Source: Tribonema minus
Taxonomy: Eukaryota > Sar > Xanthophyceae > Tribonematales > Tribonemataceae
Assembly (NCBI GenBank): GCA_017506865.1
Contig: JAFCMP010000548.1
Span: 434,001-498,000, forward strand
Reading direction: 5' to 3'
DNA: 64,000 nucleotides
Both the position numbers and the translations under genes were made by a program. The notes below the pieces were generated by a model. That model saw only the letters and a program-made list of their open reading frames with translations. It ran no database searches and had not been told where the DNA came from. Every line of letters starts with the position of its first letter. Positions within the stretch are counted from its first letter, which is position 1. Shown here one piece after another: positions 12,901 through 24,236 of the stretch.

Positions 12901-13603
12901 ACCTCCACGTCGCCGCAGCCCGGCTCCGCCTGCGAGGGCTGCCCCACCTGCGGCAGGGTCGCCACGTAGGGGGGGGAGGAGTTGAATACTGCGAGTGGCT
13001 GGACATCGGGTTTGGTTTTCAGTGCAGGCTCTGAGCGATGCCACAATGGAGGCTTCGATCTGCAAACTGCGCCGCGGCCAGCGGCCAGGGCAGTTGGCCT
13101 GTACCACGGTGGCTGCTGCCGAGGCTCTTTCAACCTTCACCATACCCCTGGTGGCGACCGGTATGACGAGCGCCACATCACATAATATCTGTAACATCAC
13201 CGTATCACAGCTGTCGCGCGGCTCGGTGCACTGAACACCTGCACCTGCAGTGTGTTGACGGCTACGATCTTGGTGTCACCGAGCGTCACGCGCGACAACC
13301 GAAAGGACTAGCACATGGAAGAAAGTTCACAGTACGCCTGCGCGCGCTCCCAACTTCACTGCGCCTTACGGATCCGACAGCGACGGCGCGGCCACCGACC
13401 TGCAGCGTGATGCCAGTGACGACCTTGGTGTCGCCGAGCGTCACGAGCGCCGACGCCGCGACGTGCGGCGCCGTGAGCACGCCGCAGCTGACGGCGACGT
13501 CGCGCACCTCCTGCAGCCCGCGCCCGTCGGGCCGCACGCCCTCGCTCAGGAACTTGCGGTAGAATGTCTGCGGGTCCAGCTTCTGGAACGCCTCCACCTC
13601 CAT
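9935..13603 (-). CDS. RRP43: Exosome complex subunit Rrp43 (EXOSC8), RNase PH-like
   Basis: Four exons, 13603-13400, 12947-12814, 11830-11619 and 10275-9935, give 296 aa (human EXOSC8 is 276) with consistent phases 0, 2, 1 and a TGA stop. Exon 1 carries FYRKFLSEGVRPDGRGLQEV and ALVTLGDTKVVTGITLQ, the RPDGR start and substrate-fold core of the family. Exon 2 has HLTPLCSSMFSVGRPSEQAQ, matching the L-P-LCSS-F--G-P--EAQ block. Exon 3 has REDLLIEARRFAWRLCIDMY. Exon 4 has LTFGVFEGALVADPSLLEED, and ends with VCAVHKAGGA, the (H/Y)KPGG-like block. Rrp43 is one of six RNase PH-like ring subunits of the RNA exosome, which degrades and trims RNA in nucleus and cytoplasm; the eukaryotic ring is usually inactive and acts as a scaffold. 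The start ATG has a good context (GCCGCCATGG). A Gln codon run lies in frame just upstream, so a longer N-terminus is possible. Confidence 0.93.
11050..11619 (-). repeat. Three echoes of RRP43 exon 3 end plus donor
   Basis: The last 30 or so bases of exon 3 (encoding DGEVLVAEG) and its donor, true border at 11619, recur with borders near 11463, 11251 and 11069. Spacing is about 156, 212 and 182 bp. The nearest copy keeps GT; the other two read GC at that place. Confidence 0.8.
12526..12840 (-). repeat. Tandem echo of RRP43 exon 2 end plus intron start
   Basis: The segment around the exon 2 donor (12814) recurs about 160 bp downstream on the minus strand, near 12655, followed by matching intron sequence (gcaaacgacga-ctgagctccc) in both copies. 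The ALI-R codons and the GTGAG donor are kept. Confidence 0.8.
13245..13300 (-). repeat. Echo of RRP43 exon 1 end plus donor
   Basis: On the minus strand the copy reads VTLGDTKIVAVNTLQ then gtgcag, against VTLGDTKVVTGITLQ then gtcggt at the true exon border (13400). It lies about 150 bp into the intron. Confidence 0.85.
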
Positions 13604-13720
13604 GGCGGCGCCGCGCTGCTGCTGCTGCTGCGGCTGCTGCTGCTGTTGCTGCCGCTGCGCCTGCTGCTGCTGTTTTTGCTGCTGCTGAGGCGGCTGATGC
13701 GGCTGCTGCTGCTGCGCGCC
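13604..13720 (-). repeat. CAG/Gln codon tract upstream of RRP43 start
   Basis: An interrupted CAG-rich run, in frame with the RRP43 ATG when read on the minus strand (…QQQQRGAA-M). It could be 5' UTR or an N-terminal poly-Gln extension from an unseen exon. Confidence 0.6.
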
Positions 13721-15040
13721 GGCAAGAGGCGTCGGAGCTTCTCGTCAGTGCACGCGTGTTTCGGCCTAGCGCCGGGAGCGGTTCTCAGGAGTTACAGCTC
13801 TGCGGTGGCGTAGTGCGGCGCTGCTGCTGCGCACCGCAGGAGTAGGCGACGGGCGCGGCGGCGGCGCGCGCAAGGGGCAGTGTTGACCTACGTTGCATGC
13901 AATGACTGAGCCATGAAGAAGACGTCAAAGCTCTCGCGTGAGTTGACTCGTGTGCTGAGCTAGCGCAGGGGGGGGGGCATGGCATCCTAACCCTCAACAT
14001 GAACCAGCAGCCTGTGAGCAGGACCAAGAGCCCTGCGGGCTGAATGGCCGTTGGCGCCTGCAGAGTCACGATGTGCTCCCAAAACGAGTGAACGATGTGA
14101 GCTGCGATGGCCGTGGTGGGGGCCGAATGCACAACAACGTGCACTGGTCTGTTCTGCAGCAGCACCGGCGATGTCAAGGAGGCACGCAATCTTGGGCCGG
14201 CCGCTGTGCAGCAATGAGCAGATGCAAAAGGCGCCGACATGCATGCACATTGCTTTCCACTCTGGACGGATGTCGGACGGCAGGCAGCAATGCGCTGGCT
14301 CTCACGGTCGCACAGTGCAGGTCTCTGAGGCCAACAGCTTGACGCGGGCTCCTTCTAACAAAAGTGGCTCTTGGCAAGTTGCCGTACGGTTTGATTGATG
14401 CCGAAACTCGCTAGGTATGTGTAGTATACCGTTACGCAAGCAGTGGTGGACTTGTGATGCTGCCGTTGCTGTTGGCAGGTCCCTCTGGTCGTAGCTGCGA
14501 GAGAGATCTCTACCACCACTTTCATCCTGACAGCTCAAACGAATGCAACAAGAGAAGGGTGCCATGTGGTTGCAAGGTCGAGGCAGGAGGCATGTGCTTG
14601 CTACATGTCACACGCTGTTCAGGTAGAAGAAGCTCATGTTGCAGACAGGTGTGCTGGGGGGAAGAAATCAAGTTTTCTCACCTTGGTCTCCGGATTGCCA
14701 GAATCTGCAGTGTGATTATGACCTAGCTACGGCACCCCTGCGACGCGTCCTGCACGCTCCACTCCTGCCTTGGCAACTGCACAGCCTTGTGTCCCACTTC
14801 ACCGCGGCCACCGACTTCAACATCGACTTCAACTAGAATCCCCCCCGAACCCCCCGAGCTCATGAAACGACGTCCATTCTGGGGTCCTGTGGTTCACGTG
14901 CTGCACTGTAGGTGGGCGAAGCGGCTTTGTAACGCAACCGACGGAGAACCTGCAGCTAGCACAACCCAACATACACGGGCAGCACACCTAGTGTCTGGTA
15001 CCGTCGACGAATACTAGGCGGTCCGCTTAACTGCTCGAAC
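13721..15040. other. Divergent intergenic region
   Basis: Lies between the RRP43 start (-) and the coiled-coil gene (+), so it should hold both promoters. No exon with splice signals and a family match was found. A G8 run lies at 13970-13977. No TATA-like or other core element could be fixed with confidence. Confidence 0.5.
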
Positions 15041-16623
15041 ATGAATGCGCGGCCCCCTAGAAGTGAGCCCGCGATTGAAGAGGATGCTGCTGTGCTCAGG
15101 GCTAAGATCGATGCCCTGGAGACTGACCTCTCCAGGCGACAAGAGAGCTACATTCGGCGAGAACGAGCCTACAACCTGCGAGTGGATGAGCTGGAGGAGG
15201 AGGTCAGCAGGCTCAAAGCCGACAGGACAGGGTGGATGAGAGAAGACAAGAACATGCAGAACCTCAAGTCCATGCAGAAAAACATTCTGCACAACGTGGA
15301 ACTAGTCCAAGAAAGGACCGCCACTATCATGCAGGAGCAGGAGAGGGACCTACTGCGGGCGTTCCGTGCGCGATTGTTCGACGTCCAGACCGAGCTCGAG
15401 AAGGAAAAACAGAAGAAAGACGACGGTGCCAGCGTCTGGATAGAGCGGACGCGTAGGATAGAGGCGGAGCTGGAGTGGGCGAAGGAAACCGCGGACAGGC
15501 TTGACAGGTGGGGTTGTAACACAATCAGCACTGAAGTACGACATGTATACGTACTACAATGAGTTGTACGTCGAGTGTGAATGTGTTTAGGCACACGGCG
15601 TACATGGTGGTATCTGGTACTCTTGCATGGTTTGCGCCATGCTGAGGTGAGGTGAAAGACCTGCTTTGATCAGTAGAATGCCAACATGCTGAGTCTCGCA
15701 AACCTGTCGACAGGGTCAACCAGGGCCTCGGCAGGGAGAACGCGCGCCTCAAGGGCCACTTCAAGTCGCAGGAGGAGGACAGGGCCTTCCTCATCAAGCA
15801 GCTCGTCGCCGTCAAGAAGGAGAACACGCTGCTGCGCCAGGACATGGCGTCCATGGACGAGCAGATGCGCCAGCTGCAGGAGCAGGCGCAGGCGACGCGC
15901 TACGAAGGCAGCGGCGCCGCGCGCCCCCTCGCGGCGCGCTACAGCATGCTCGGCGGCGGCGGCTCCGCCGCCGGCGCGGCGCTCACCGCCTCCGCGCCCG
16001 CACTGGGCGCCGCGGCAGCGGCGGCGGCAGGCGGCGGCGGCGGCGGCACGGCAGCGGCGCAGGGCGACATCCGCTACAAGGACATTATTAAGCGGCTCAA
16101 GCGGCTGCTGGACGCGGAGCGCCGCGCGCTGCGGCAGGCGCGTGCTGCGCTCGCCGCGGAGCTGCACGCGCGCACGGAGCTCGAGGCGCTGCTGCGCGCG
16201 GCGGTGGAGGAGGTGCGCGAGGACGTGCGGGCCGCGCAGCAGCGCCGCGCGCTCACGCCACCGGGTGGCAGCGGCGCTCAGCAACGGGGGCTCATGGGGT
16301 CGCGGGGGGGGGCGCGCACGGCAGGCGGCGCAGCAATGGCGGCGACCCTCGGTGCGACGGGGGGCGCCGCGGCGGCGGCTGCTGCGCCGGCGCTGCCGGA
16401 CGTGGCCGTTGCCGATCTCAGCAAGGAGGACAGGGACAGGGTGCTTGAGCTGCTGCTGTCGAAGGAGCGCGTCGTCGCGCTGCTGTACAACAAGACGTTC
16501 CCGACGGGGGAGGCGCAGGCCGCGGTGGCGCTCAAGGCGGACGCCGGCGGCGGCGGCGGCTACGAGCCGCTGTCCATGGCGAATTTGCCAAATTTGTCGG
16601 GGGGGGTGGGGTCGGGGGGGTGA
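15041..16623 (+). CDS. Coiled-coil protein, possibly ciliary/basal body type
   Basis: Exons 15041-15507 and 15714-16623 join at phase 2 (…TADR|VNQGLGRENARLK) and give 458 aa. Residues 15-230 are almost continuous coiled coil rich in E, R, K and Q with heptad leucines, such as YNLRVDELEEEVSRLKA and LIKQLVAVKKENTLLRQDMA. An Ala/Gly-rich linker follows, then a second helical block (DIRYKDIIKRLKRLLDAERR) and a compact motif VLELLLSKERVVALLYNKTF. The ordered blocks around a low-complexity linker recall axonemal or basal-body coiled-coil proteins, but I do not recognise a specific family, so that role is only a suggestion. The end runs through a G-rich stretch to TGA; splicing from GGGG|GTGGGG near 16600 to a further exon cannot be excluded. 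Confidence 0.7.
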
Positions 16624-18260
16624 GGGTTCGCTCGCGCGCGCGCGCCAGCTCGATTGTAAGTAATGTAATCATCAGCGCTAGTTCAAGGATTCTCATGCAA
16701 CGCCGCCTCATGCTCGATGAACCAATGGCTGGCAGTATGCAGAGATGTATGCATGGTGCTCGCCCAGCGCAAGCGTCATGTTAGCAGGAGCTCGAATAGG
16801 TGCCAATGCCTGGCGACAGCTTTGAGTCATGCACGGCCACTTCTGAGCGCACGGGGGGGCAGTGTGCCTGTTGGAATCACACCTCAAACGCTGAGATGGC
16901 TGAGTCCGCAACTGACGGTGTCGGCCCGATGAGTGTCTGGTGCGTGCACGCAAATCAGACATGCATGCAGCTACCCAGCTGCACCATATGCAAGTGTCAT
17001 GTAGCGCGATGACATCCGAGCTGCTCACTGCAACGCACGTCAGCCATGCAGAATGCATGCTCGCTTTCTTGACGCTCGGACTAGTCATGACGGTGTTGTA
17101 CCAGTTGCATGCTGGCACATCATAGACTGTCGGCACTTGCCGAGATGTGCGTAGTCTAATCTCATGGGGGATGCCCGAGACTTGCTTGAAAGTTGTACAC
17201 TGCCTTCCATGCTCCATGCCTGGCATACGCGTCCTGTTGTGGTGAGCACACCTGCCATGCGATGTACACACTGCAAGCGGCAGCAGTGACATGCCTGGCT
17301 GCTACGTGCTCCATGTTTGGCATGCGAATCCACCTGCTTCACCATGGTCACCAGTGTGGCGCAAGCAGAGGGCAGCATGGCTCTTCACCTCTTCCAAACA
17401 GAGTGGTGAGGTCAAGCAAATGCCAGGCAGGCAAGTGCGGCATTGGCGGACACACAAAGACGCTAAAAAAACCTGTTGGAGTAAAATGATAGTGCGTCGT
17501 GCATTGACACCGTAACCACCACCACCACCGACACTCACACGACCACACAACTACTCGGCTGCGGCGGGCACCGAGCGCTGCTGCAGCAAAGCCCTCTCTT
17601 CTGCCGCGTGGCAGCAGACGTGCGCGCCAGCGCCGACCGTCGTCCACAGAGACACATCACTGCGGGTCCTGAGCCGAAGTCAATGACGCTCAGGTCTTGT
17701 GTGGGAGCACACGTGCAGTGTGTGCTGGCATTGCTGCGTCGCCATCTGTCACTGCCGCGGCAAGGCTCGGCGCTTGCCCCCCCCCCCCCCCCCCCCCCTC
17801 ACCACCGCCCCTTTCCCGCTTCTCTTTACCCAGTCACGCGTGACTGAATGCATGAGGTTGGGGGCATGCAGTCGCGCGCCGCAGTGCTGCTTCTGAAAGG
17901 GCAGTGGCGGGGCGGGGGGGCAAGTCTCGTATGCACAGGAGGCCCCTGTGGGACCTGTGAGCTTTCTGGCGTGTTGCCGCGCTCAACCCAAGGCGACAGA
18001 ACAGTCAGCGCGGTGAGCAGACCCTAGTGCGTAACGGGGGTGCACGCGCTCTCGCCCCCTGAACAGGTTCCATAACGCTCGTGAAAGTGGTGGCCACGGG
18101 TCGGAGGGGGCCGACACAGCCATGCGCGTAAATGGCACCGCGTGGCGTGCTCGAAGAAGGGAGCTACAGATGCAGGGGTGTGTTGCAGTAACCCTGCCCC
18201 CCCCCCCCCCCCCTGATGCGCAGTTCGAGACCTTCCGTCTCGAGCACTTGGCTCGGCCCT
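16624..18260. other. Gap between convergent genes, no supported gene
   Basis: The coiled-coil gene (+) and the CPBP gene (-) converge here. A minus-strand frame near 17640-17550 (GAGAHVCCHAAEERALLQQR, then TAG) looks somewhat coding but has no partner exon. Long C runs sit at 17777-17798 and 18196-18213. Confidence 0.4.
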
Positions 18261-21200
18261 TCAGACCCCCAGCAAGGACCCCAGGAAAACGCGGCTGTTC
18301 CACATGCCGTGTATCATGATGGTGACGAGGAGGTTGCCGCTGAGCACGTACAGCAGCGCCCAGACCAGGCCCAGCATGCTGAGGGGGATCATGGCCTGGA
18401 TGGAGAGGTGGTGCGCCTGAGCAGGGGGGGGGGAAGGGGGGGGGTTTGGGGGGGGTCAACAAGCAACCAGAGAAGGCAGGCTGTGGTAATTGCAGGCCCA
18501 TGGTGCACAATCATGGCACAACCCTGAGCACCGCTCAGCATCGCGCAGAGCACTGACGTCGTTTGGTGTGACGCTTGGCGCAGTGCTGTTTGTGGTTGGC
18601 TGCTAAGGAAGGCCAACTTTAAGCGTTGGGAGGCCCTACATCCTGAGCTGTGCTGATGAAGCTGCCACCCGGTGTGCCAAGCATCATAGCATCTGACCGC
18701 GTTTGGTGCCCAACTGAACTTCACGCAAGACTTCTACTTCAACCTTGTGAGCATGAGATCGAAGGCCCACTGGACTCGCCGACAGCATTGCCAATACAAG
18801 GGCAGCTATCAGTCGCGCTCGCGACAGGTACAGCGTCGGCGCGGACAGCAGCATGAAGCCGCAATCAGCACCGCCTGCCATCACGAACGTGATCCACCTT
18901 CACACCACGGATCTGCGTACTTCACCGCCTAAGTTCAAGGCAGACTGAACATCAAGAGCAGCAGCCAGTTGACTCACCACAAAGAGCATCGCCGACACGG
19001 GCACAGCCATGCTACGTGGCAGGTACAGCGTGAGCGCGAGCAGCAGCATGAAGCCGCGGTAGAGAGCCTCCTGCCATCACGACTGCTGTAATCCACCTTC
19101 AAACTACTGATCTGCGAACTTCAGCCTTAAGCCTACAGAAGGAACTGAAGAAGGAATTGAACATCAGGAGCAGTAGCCAGTTGACTCACCGCAAGGAGCA
19201 CCACCGACAGCGGCATGAAGCCACGATACAGCACCTCCTGCCATCATGATGTGATCCATGCTCCAACCACTGATATGCGAACTCACCACTGGTCAAAGTG
19301 GTCAAAGAGTAGTAGCCAGTTGACACACCGCAAAGAGCACCGCCGACACGGGCACCGCCATGCTGCGCGGCAGGTACAGCGTGAGCGCGGGCAGCATGAA
19401 GCCGTGGTACAGCACCTCCTGCCATCACGAATGTGATGCACCTTCACACCACTGACAGCGTACTTCAGCTTTAGAACAACGAATGGACGACACATCAAGA
19501 GTGATACCCCATTGACTCACCGCAAAGAGCACTGCCGACACGGGCACCGCCATGCTGCGCGGCAGGTACAACGTGAGCGCGGGCAGCATGAAGCCGCGGT
19601 ACAGCACCTCCTCCCACCACGGCGCGCTCAGGCACGGCGCAATGGACCCAACCGCCAGCGCCGCCAGGTCGTTGTCCTCGGGGTTGATGATCTTGGCTGC
19701 GGGCATACGGGGGGGGGGGGGGGCGGCGCACGCGGGGTGATTGTTTGCGTGTCAGGGTTACGGTTGAGGCTGCCATATGACCGGTTGCTTCACGGAGATA
19801 TGTACTGTCGAGGCGATAATGGATGGGAGGCTCGGGCGGGGAAATGCAGAGGTCAGCTGCGCGCCATTCAACATGCTCTCCCCCCTGCAGCGCGCGTCGG
19901 CACATCGGGTGGCACCGGAGGACATCATGGTCGCCGCGCTCAGCAACTCGATGCCCGTTGATGCGGTTTCTGGGGGCGAGGCGGCTGTGGTCGTGCCACC
20001 AGAAATGATGGGGGAGCTGCAACACGCTATCTGGCTAGTGCTGCCAGGTCATTGGAAGCTCAGGATACCCAATCTCAGCTGTCGTTCGGGTACGGAAGCG
20101 GGGCACGGTTACTGCCGACATTGCTTGCACGAGTCGCAACCGCATCGCGCGCTCCCCGCTCGCGCTTACTCAGGCCTGTCAGCAAATGAGGGACTGCGGC
20201 ATTGCTCCACCAGACCGCAGCGCGCGCTCGCCCGACCGCGCTGGGCACAAGTCCACGAGCAAACCGAGTCGCTTGTCAGAACGGATGCGAAGCATTGCTC
20301 CGCTGAGCGTAGAGCTCATCTCCGTGCCAGAGATGGACAATCAAGGGACCGAAGTAGACACAAGACTCGCAGCTACTTAGTGCATGTGTTGCTGGCTGCA
20401 TATTTATGCGTATGCAGCAGCGTTCACCAACAACGCTCTCCGTGTCCGGAGGCAGCGGGCAGACAAACTGGTTCAGTCAGAACGGATGCTTATGCTTTGA
20501 GGCATTGCTCAGCAGGTGCAGCAGTGCTCACCGACAACGCTCTCCGTGTCCGGCGGCAGCGGGCAGACAAACTGGTTCAGCAGGTCCGCCATGGTGAAGA
20601 GGAAGCTGCTCGCGTAGTACCCCCCCACCACCCACCACAGCCAGTGCGTGCGCCACTTGATGCGCAGCCACTTGCTCTGTAGAGGGTTGGGGGGGGGGGG
20701 GGGGCATGGGGCACCATAGAGACAACACATGAGGCTTCATGTCACATTGTAAGCATGCTATTCAATGTGACAGTGCAGCAGAGAAGTGGGCGCTCAGATG
20801 ACGCTGTGGACGGTGTGGCTTAGTGTTTCAACGGTCCGAACTGCTGCGTGCACAACACGCTGTCTTGCTGGCGCGTGTGCTGCCGTCGAGAGTGAGCAGC
20901 GCATGTCGCGTACAGGGGACTTCCGCTAGGATTGGTCAAGTCCATATCAAGCGGCCTCTTCAACTTCAACACAGCAAGGCACACGACGCCTATATGCAAC
21001 CTGTACAAGCACCTGCAAGCAGACACCACCACAAGTGCCTGCAATCAATGTAATGTGGTAGGCCATAGGGCCCAAGGCGCAGCGGCAGTGACTCATGATG
21101 TCGCACGAGCGCCGCACTGAAACGCACCTCCTTCGTTCTGAAGAACGGCTTCAGAACGTTCCCCAGGATGGCGCTCCCCGCCAGCACCCACACGAGGTGC

Positions 21201-23570
21201 CCGAGCAGCACCTGCAGCGACCTGTGCATGGCCACCGTCAGCGGCAGCCCCGCCGCCGCCAGACCATACAGCACGTATTCCCACGCGAGCGCTGACCATC
21301 TGAATGGGGAGCGACGCGCAGCAGCGAGCGTCAGCACGACGATACTTCAAGCAAGTGTTGACGCAGCACCGGTGCCGTCAGGTCGTACAGCACGTACTCC
21401 CACGCGAGCGCGGACCATCTGCGAGGGGAGTGGCGCGCAGCAGCGAGCGTCAGCATGACGCTACTTCAAGTGTTGACGCTCCGCCGGTGCAAGGGCACGG
21501 TCAGCGCCGGCAGTTCTGCTGTCAGGCCGTACAGCACAGTATCCCATGCGAGCGCTGACCACCTGAGCAGCAGGCAGCAGCGAGTGTCAGCACGACGCTA
21601 CTTCAAGTGCTGATGCTCCCCCGGTGCATGGGCACGGTAAGCGCCAGCAGTTCTGCTGCCAGGTGGTACAGCATGGTATCCCACGCGAGCGCTGACCATC
21701 TGAACGGGGAGCGGCGCGCAGCACGCGCAGCAGCAAGCGTCAGCATTATGCTACTTAAAGTGATGATGCAACACCTCATGCGATGGTCGTCTGCACAGCC
21801 ATTGCTGGAAAGCGTGCCGGCAGACCTGTGCCTGCGCCGCTGCGGCAGCACAATGCGTGCTGCTGCAGGCACGCTGATGCTGCCGTGGCTTTGAGGATAC
21901 ACGGAGCATCGCTTCATCAACCCCCAGCATTGTCAAACTTGACCTCCGCAGTGCTCGTTTCAGACTTGCTATGATCCAGAAAGCCGTTGTGCTGGTGCAA
22001 CTCGTCACACAAATACAGTCCTCCGAGAAGTTCGCGGTTAGGGTTAGGACTAGGGTCACGATTAGGGCATCGATGGACACAGAAGGCAGCCATCCTGATA
22101 CCGCAATGTGCAGGCACCTCCAGCTGTACTGTGCCAATGCGAGACAGAACGCAGCGCCGCCCTCAACTCAGACTCTGCCGCGCGCTGGCGCCGCTCTCGC
22201 ATCCGCACGCTCAAGCACGCCTACCACCAACAGCTACCGCGCCGCTTCAGCCACGCAGATGCCAGCAATGCACTGCCACATGTCGTTACAGCCACGCACC
22301 CGCTGCAGTAGTACGCGAACCCCAGCAGCATTGCCAGCAGCGGCAGCTTCGCGGTGAGGCTGCGGTCCAGGCTCCACGGAGCGCTGCGCCCGCGCATGAC
22401 TGCTGCCCCTCCCCCTAGCGCCTTGCCTGTCTTGCCCTCCTCACGGCGCAGCAGCAGCGCTCCGACAATCACGCCGAAGCCTGAGGAGCGCAAATGGAAG
22501 CTTGTGTTCGTTGTCATACTGGTGGTGCAACAGGGAAGGACGCTCATGGGCACATGAGAGCAGGCAGAGAGCAAATGCACCAACTGCTGCTGTGTGCTGA
22601 AGCGCGTGTGCACATATTGGACAGCATGTCTCGCTCTAGTGGCCAGGAGAGCTGATGATGCGATGATGCGGCAATGGCTGCGGCACGGCACCGCGCAGCC
22701 TATCAGCGCTGGTATGCTGCAACACAACGCGCTCAATTTGCGCAATGGCAGCAGCGAGCAGTGTCACAGCGCACAGCACTGCTGCTGTCCTGGGTGAGAG
22801 CAGGGTGATAGGCATGAGCGATGCATATGTAGGCTCGCGATTGCAGGCAGCGTTGTGTTCATCATCTACACATGTGCTGGTACAGAACGGCACGCACTTG
22901 AAGCACTGATTGAATACAGGAGCAAGCACAGAAAAATGAGGTGCATGTCTTCTGCAGCTACTTGCAAATGCAACACCACGGCTGCTTCAACACGCAAATG
23001 CTCACCTGCAAGCGTATCCAGACCCACACTCTGGCAGAGGCCATAGTCGTTCGGTATGAGCTGTACTGGGAAGGGAATGCAGTGCTTGGAGAGCACGAAC
23101 ATGTGGAACAAGTACAGCACCAGAGCAACGACGAACTGCGCCCAGGGTTTCATGTTCACGGCCCAGTCCGGTGCCCACTCGGGTGCCCATGCGGGCCTGC
23201 CATCTCCTGCCCCTTCAGGACCGGCCTCCGCTAGTTCGCCGGCAGAGCTTGTGCTGGCCGGCTGCCTCTGTTGTTTCGGTCGTCCTTCGGGATCGCTCTG
23301 ATTTTGTTGTCGAGCCCTCAGGACAGCAGGGTGGTGCTGTTGATGTTGTAACGCTCCATGCCGTCGCGGCAGCTTTTTGAAGCTAAGATGTCGGCGCTGT
23401 CCAGCACGGCTGTCTGGCCTAAACTGCCTGCAAGGGCGCTGGTAAATTGGCGAGGCGGCTCCGGGAGGCAGCGCATGCTGTGTAGAGGGTGGTGCAAAAG
23501 CCGTCGCTCCGCGCCATGATAGCGAAATCAACACCAGCAGCACAATCTGCGGCGCAGGCACTGCACGCAT
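18261..23570 (-). CDS. CPBP-family intramembrane protease with plastid presequence
   Basis: Exons 23570-23006, 22480-22300, 21299-21128, 20676-20532, 19696-19521 and 18416-18261 keep phase at all five joins (1, 2, 0, 1, 0) and give 464 aa. The N-terminus has a hydrophobic signal (IVLLVLISLSWRG) followed by ATA-FAPPS, the Phe-centred cleavage motif of bipartite plastid targeting in secondary red-plastid algae. Several membrane segments follow (FVVALVLYLFHMFVL; LLAMLLGFAYY). Exon 5 carries APWWEEVLYRGFMLP, the EExxxR motif 1 of the CPBP (CAAX protease/ABI) family. Exon 6 carries AHHLSIQAMIP and LLVTIMIHGMWNS, the later His motifs that complete the metal site. The start is the ATG directly before the signal sequence. 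Predicted site is the plastid membrane. In plants some members act in thylakoid biogenesis, but the substrate here is unknown. Confidence 0.9.
18800..19425 (-). repeat. Array of cassette-exon copies of CPBP exon 5
   Basis: Four tandem copies of the 3' half of exon 5 lie downstream of it. Copy A, 19418-19329, is 90 nt and reads EVLYHGFMLPALTLYLPRSM onward. Copy B, 19237-19190, is 48 nt (EVLYRGFMPLSVVLLA). Copy C, 19070-18978, is 93 nt and begins EALYRGFMLLLALTL. Each has a gatggcag acceptor and a GT donor, stays open, and enters and leaves in phase 0. Copy D, from 18874 to about 18800, has lost frame. Confidence 0.88.
20400..20475 (-). repeat. Echo of CPBP exon 4 end plus donor
   Basis: A near-copy of the exon 4 3' end (LLNQFVCPLPPDTESVV codons) with donor lies about 115 bp downstream on the minus strand. 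A third, more decayed copy may lie near 20285-20320. Confidence 0.75.
21340..21760 (-). repeat. Three acceptor-side echoes of CPBP exon 3
   Basis: Upstream of exon 3 (true start 21299) the acceptor and first 45 or so bases of the exon recur with starts at 21418, 21562 and 21699. The piece GATGGTC-GCGCTCGCGTGG is recognisable in each. Spacing is 119, 144 and 137 bp. Confidence 0.85.
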
Positions 23571-23880
23571 ATCCGCTTCCCGCACGCACTCCGTGTACGA
23601 TGATTCAACAGCGACTTGAAGTATTGGGTTGAAGATCGTATCCACATGAACTTGCAGTAGTAGAGGTCGGTAGATCGAAAGGTGTGTGCTGACGATGGAG
23701 GCCGTAAGACGCTTGATCGGACATGTGCAGGAGCATGATCGGTCACATGCGGTCATCACTGCATACCCGGGACACACAAAGGCAGGCGATGCTGGACTGC
23801 TGCCGGCTGAGTGCGGTGGACATGATGCAACCGTCGACTCACGGCAGCGCAGCAGCGACGCCATACCCGCCGCCGCGGCA

Positions 23881-24236
23881 CTAGAACGCGCCACCAATCC
23901 ATGTCGTTCCGACGAGCTCGGTGTGGGAGCAAACTATATGCTGCTGGCCACCGCTGACGACGTCGTCGACATGTGATCTAGCCATGTTTGAGCCATATGT
24001 TTGCTTTGTAATTAAGTGACCACTCACCTCAACGTCGTAGGTGATGGTCAGCTCCTCGCCGCCAACCCACCGCTTGACCCGCCAGAGCTGCTGCAGCCGT
24101 TCGTCCGCTGCCACAGCAGGGCACTGCCGCCACCGCAGAGCATCGCTGGCAGCAGGTGCTCCTTCCGCGTCTACCAGCCCGTGGGCTGTGCAGTACTGGA
24201 CGGTACCGGGCAGCGCGATGTGCACACTGGTAACGC
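23881..24236 (-). CDS. Unrecognised C-terminal exon
   Basis: After an acceptor at 24237 the frame stays open for 118 codons to TAG. It reads TSVHIALPGTVQYCTAHGLV, then LWRVKRWVGGEELTITYDVE, and ends CSHTELVGTTWIGGAF. A strong donor (GAG|GTGAGT at 24027) lies inside, so the second half may be intron. No family is recognised. It lies upstream of the CPBP start on the same strand, and could be the 3' end of a separate minus-strand gene. Confidence 0.4.
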
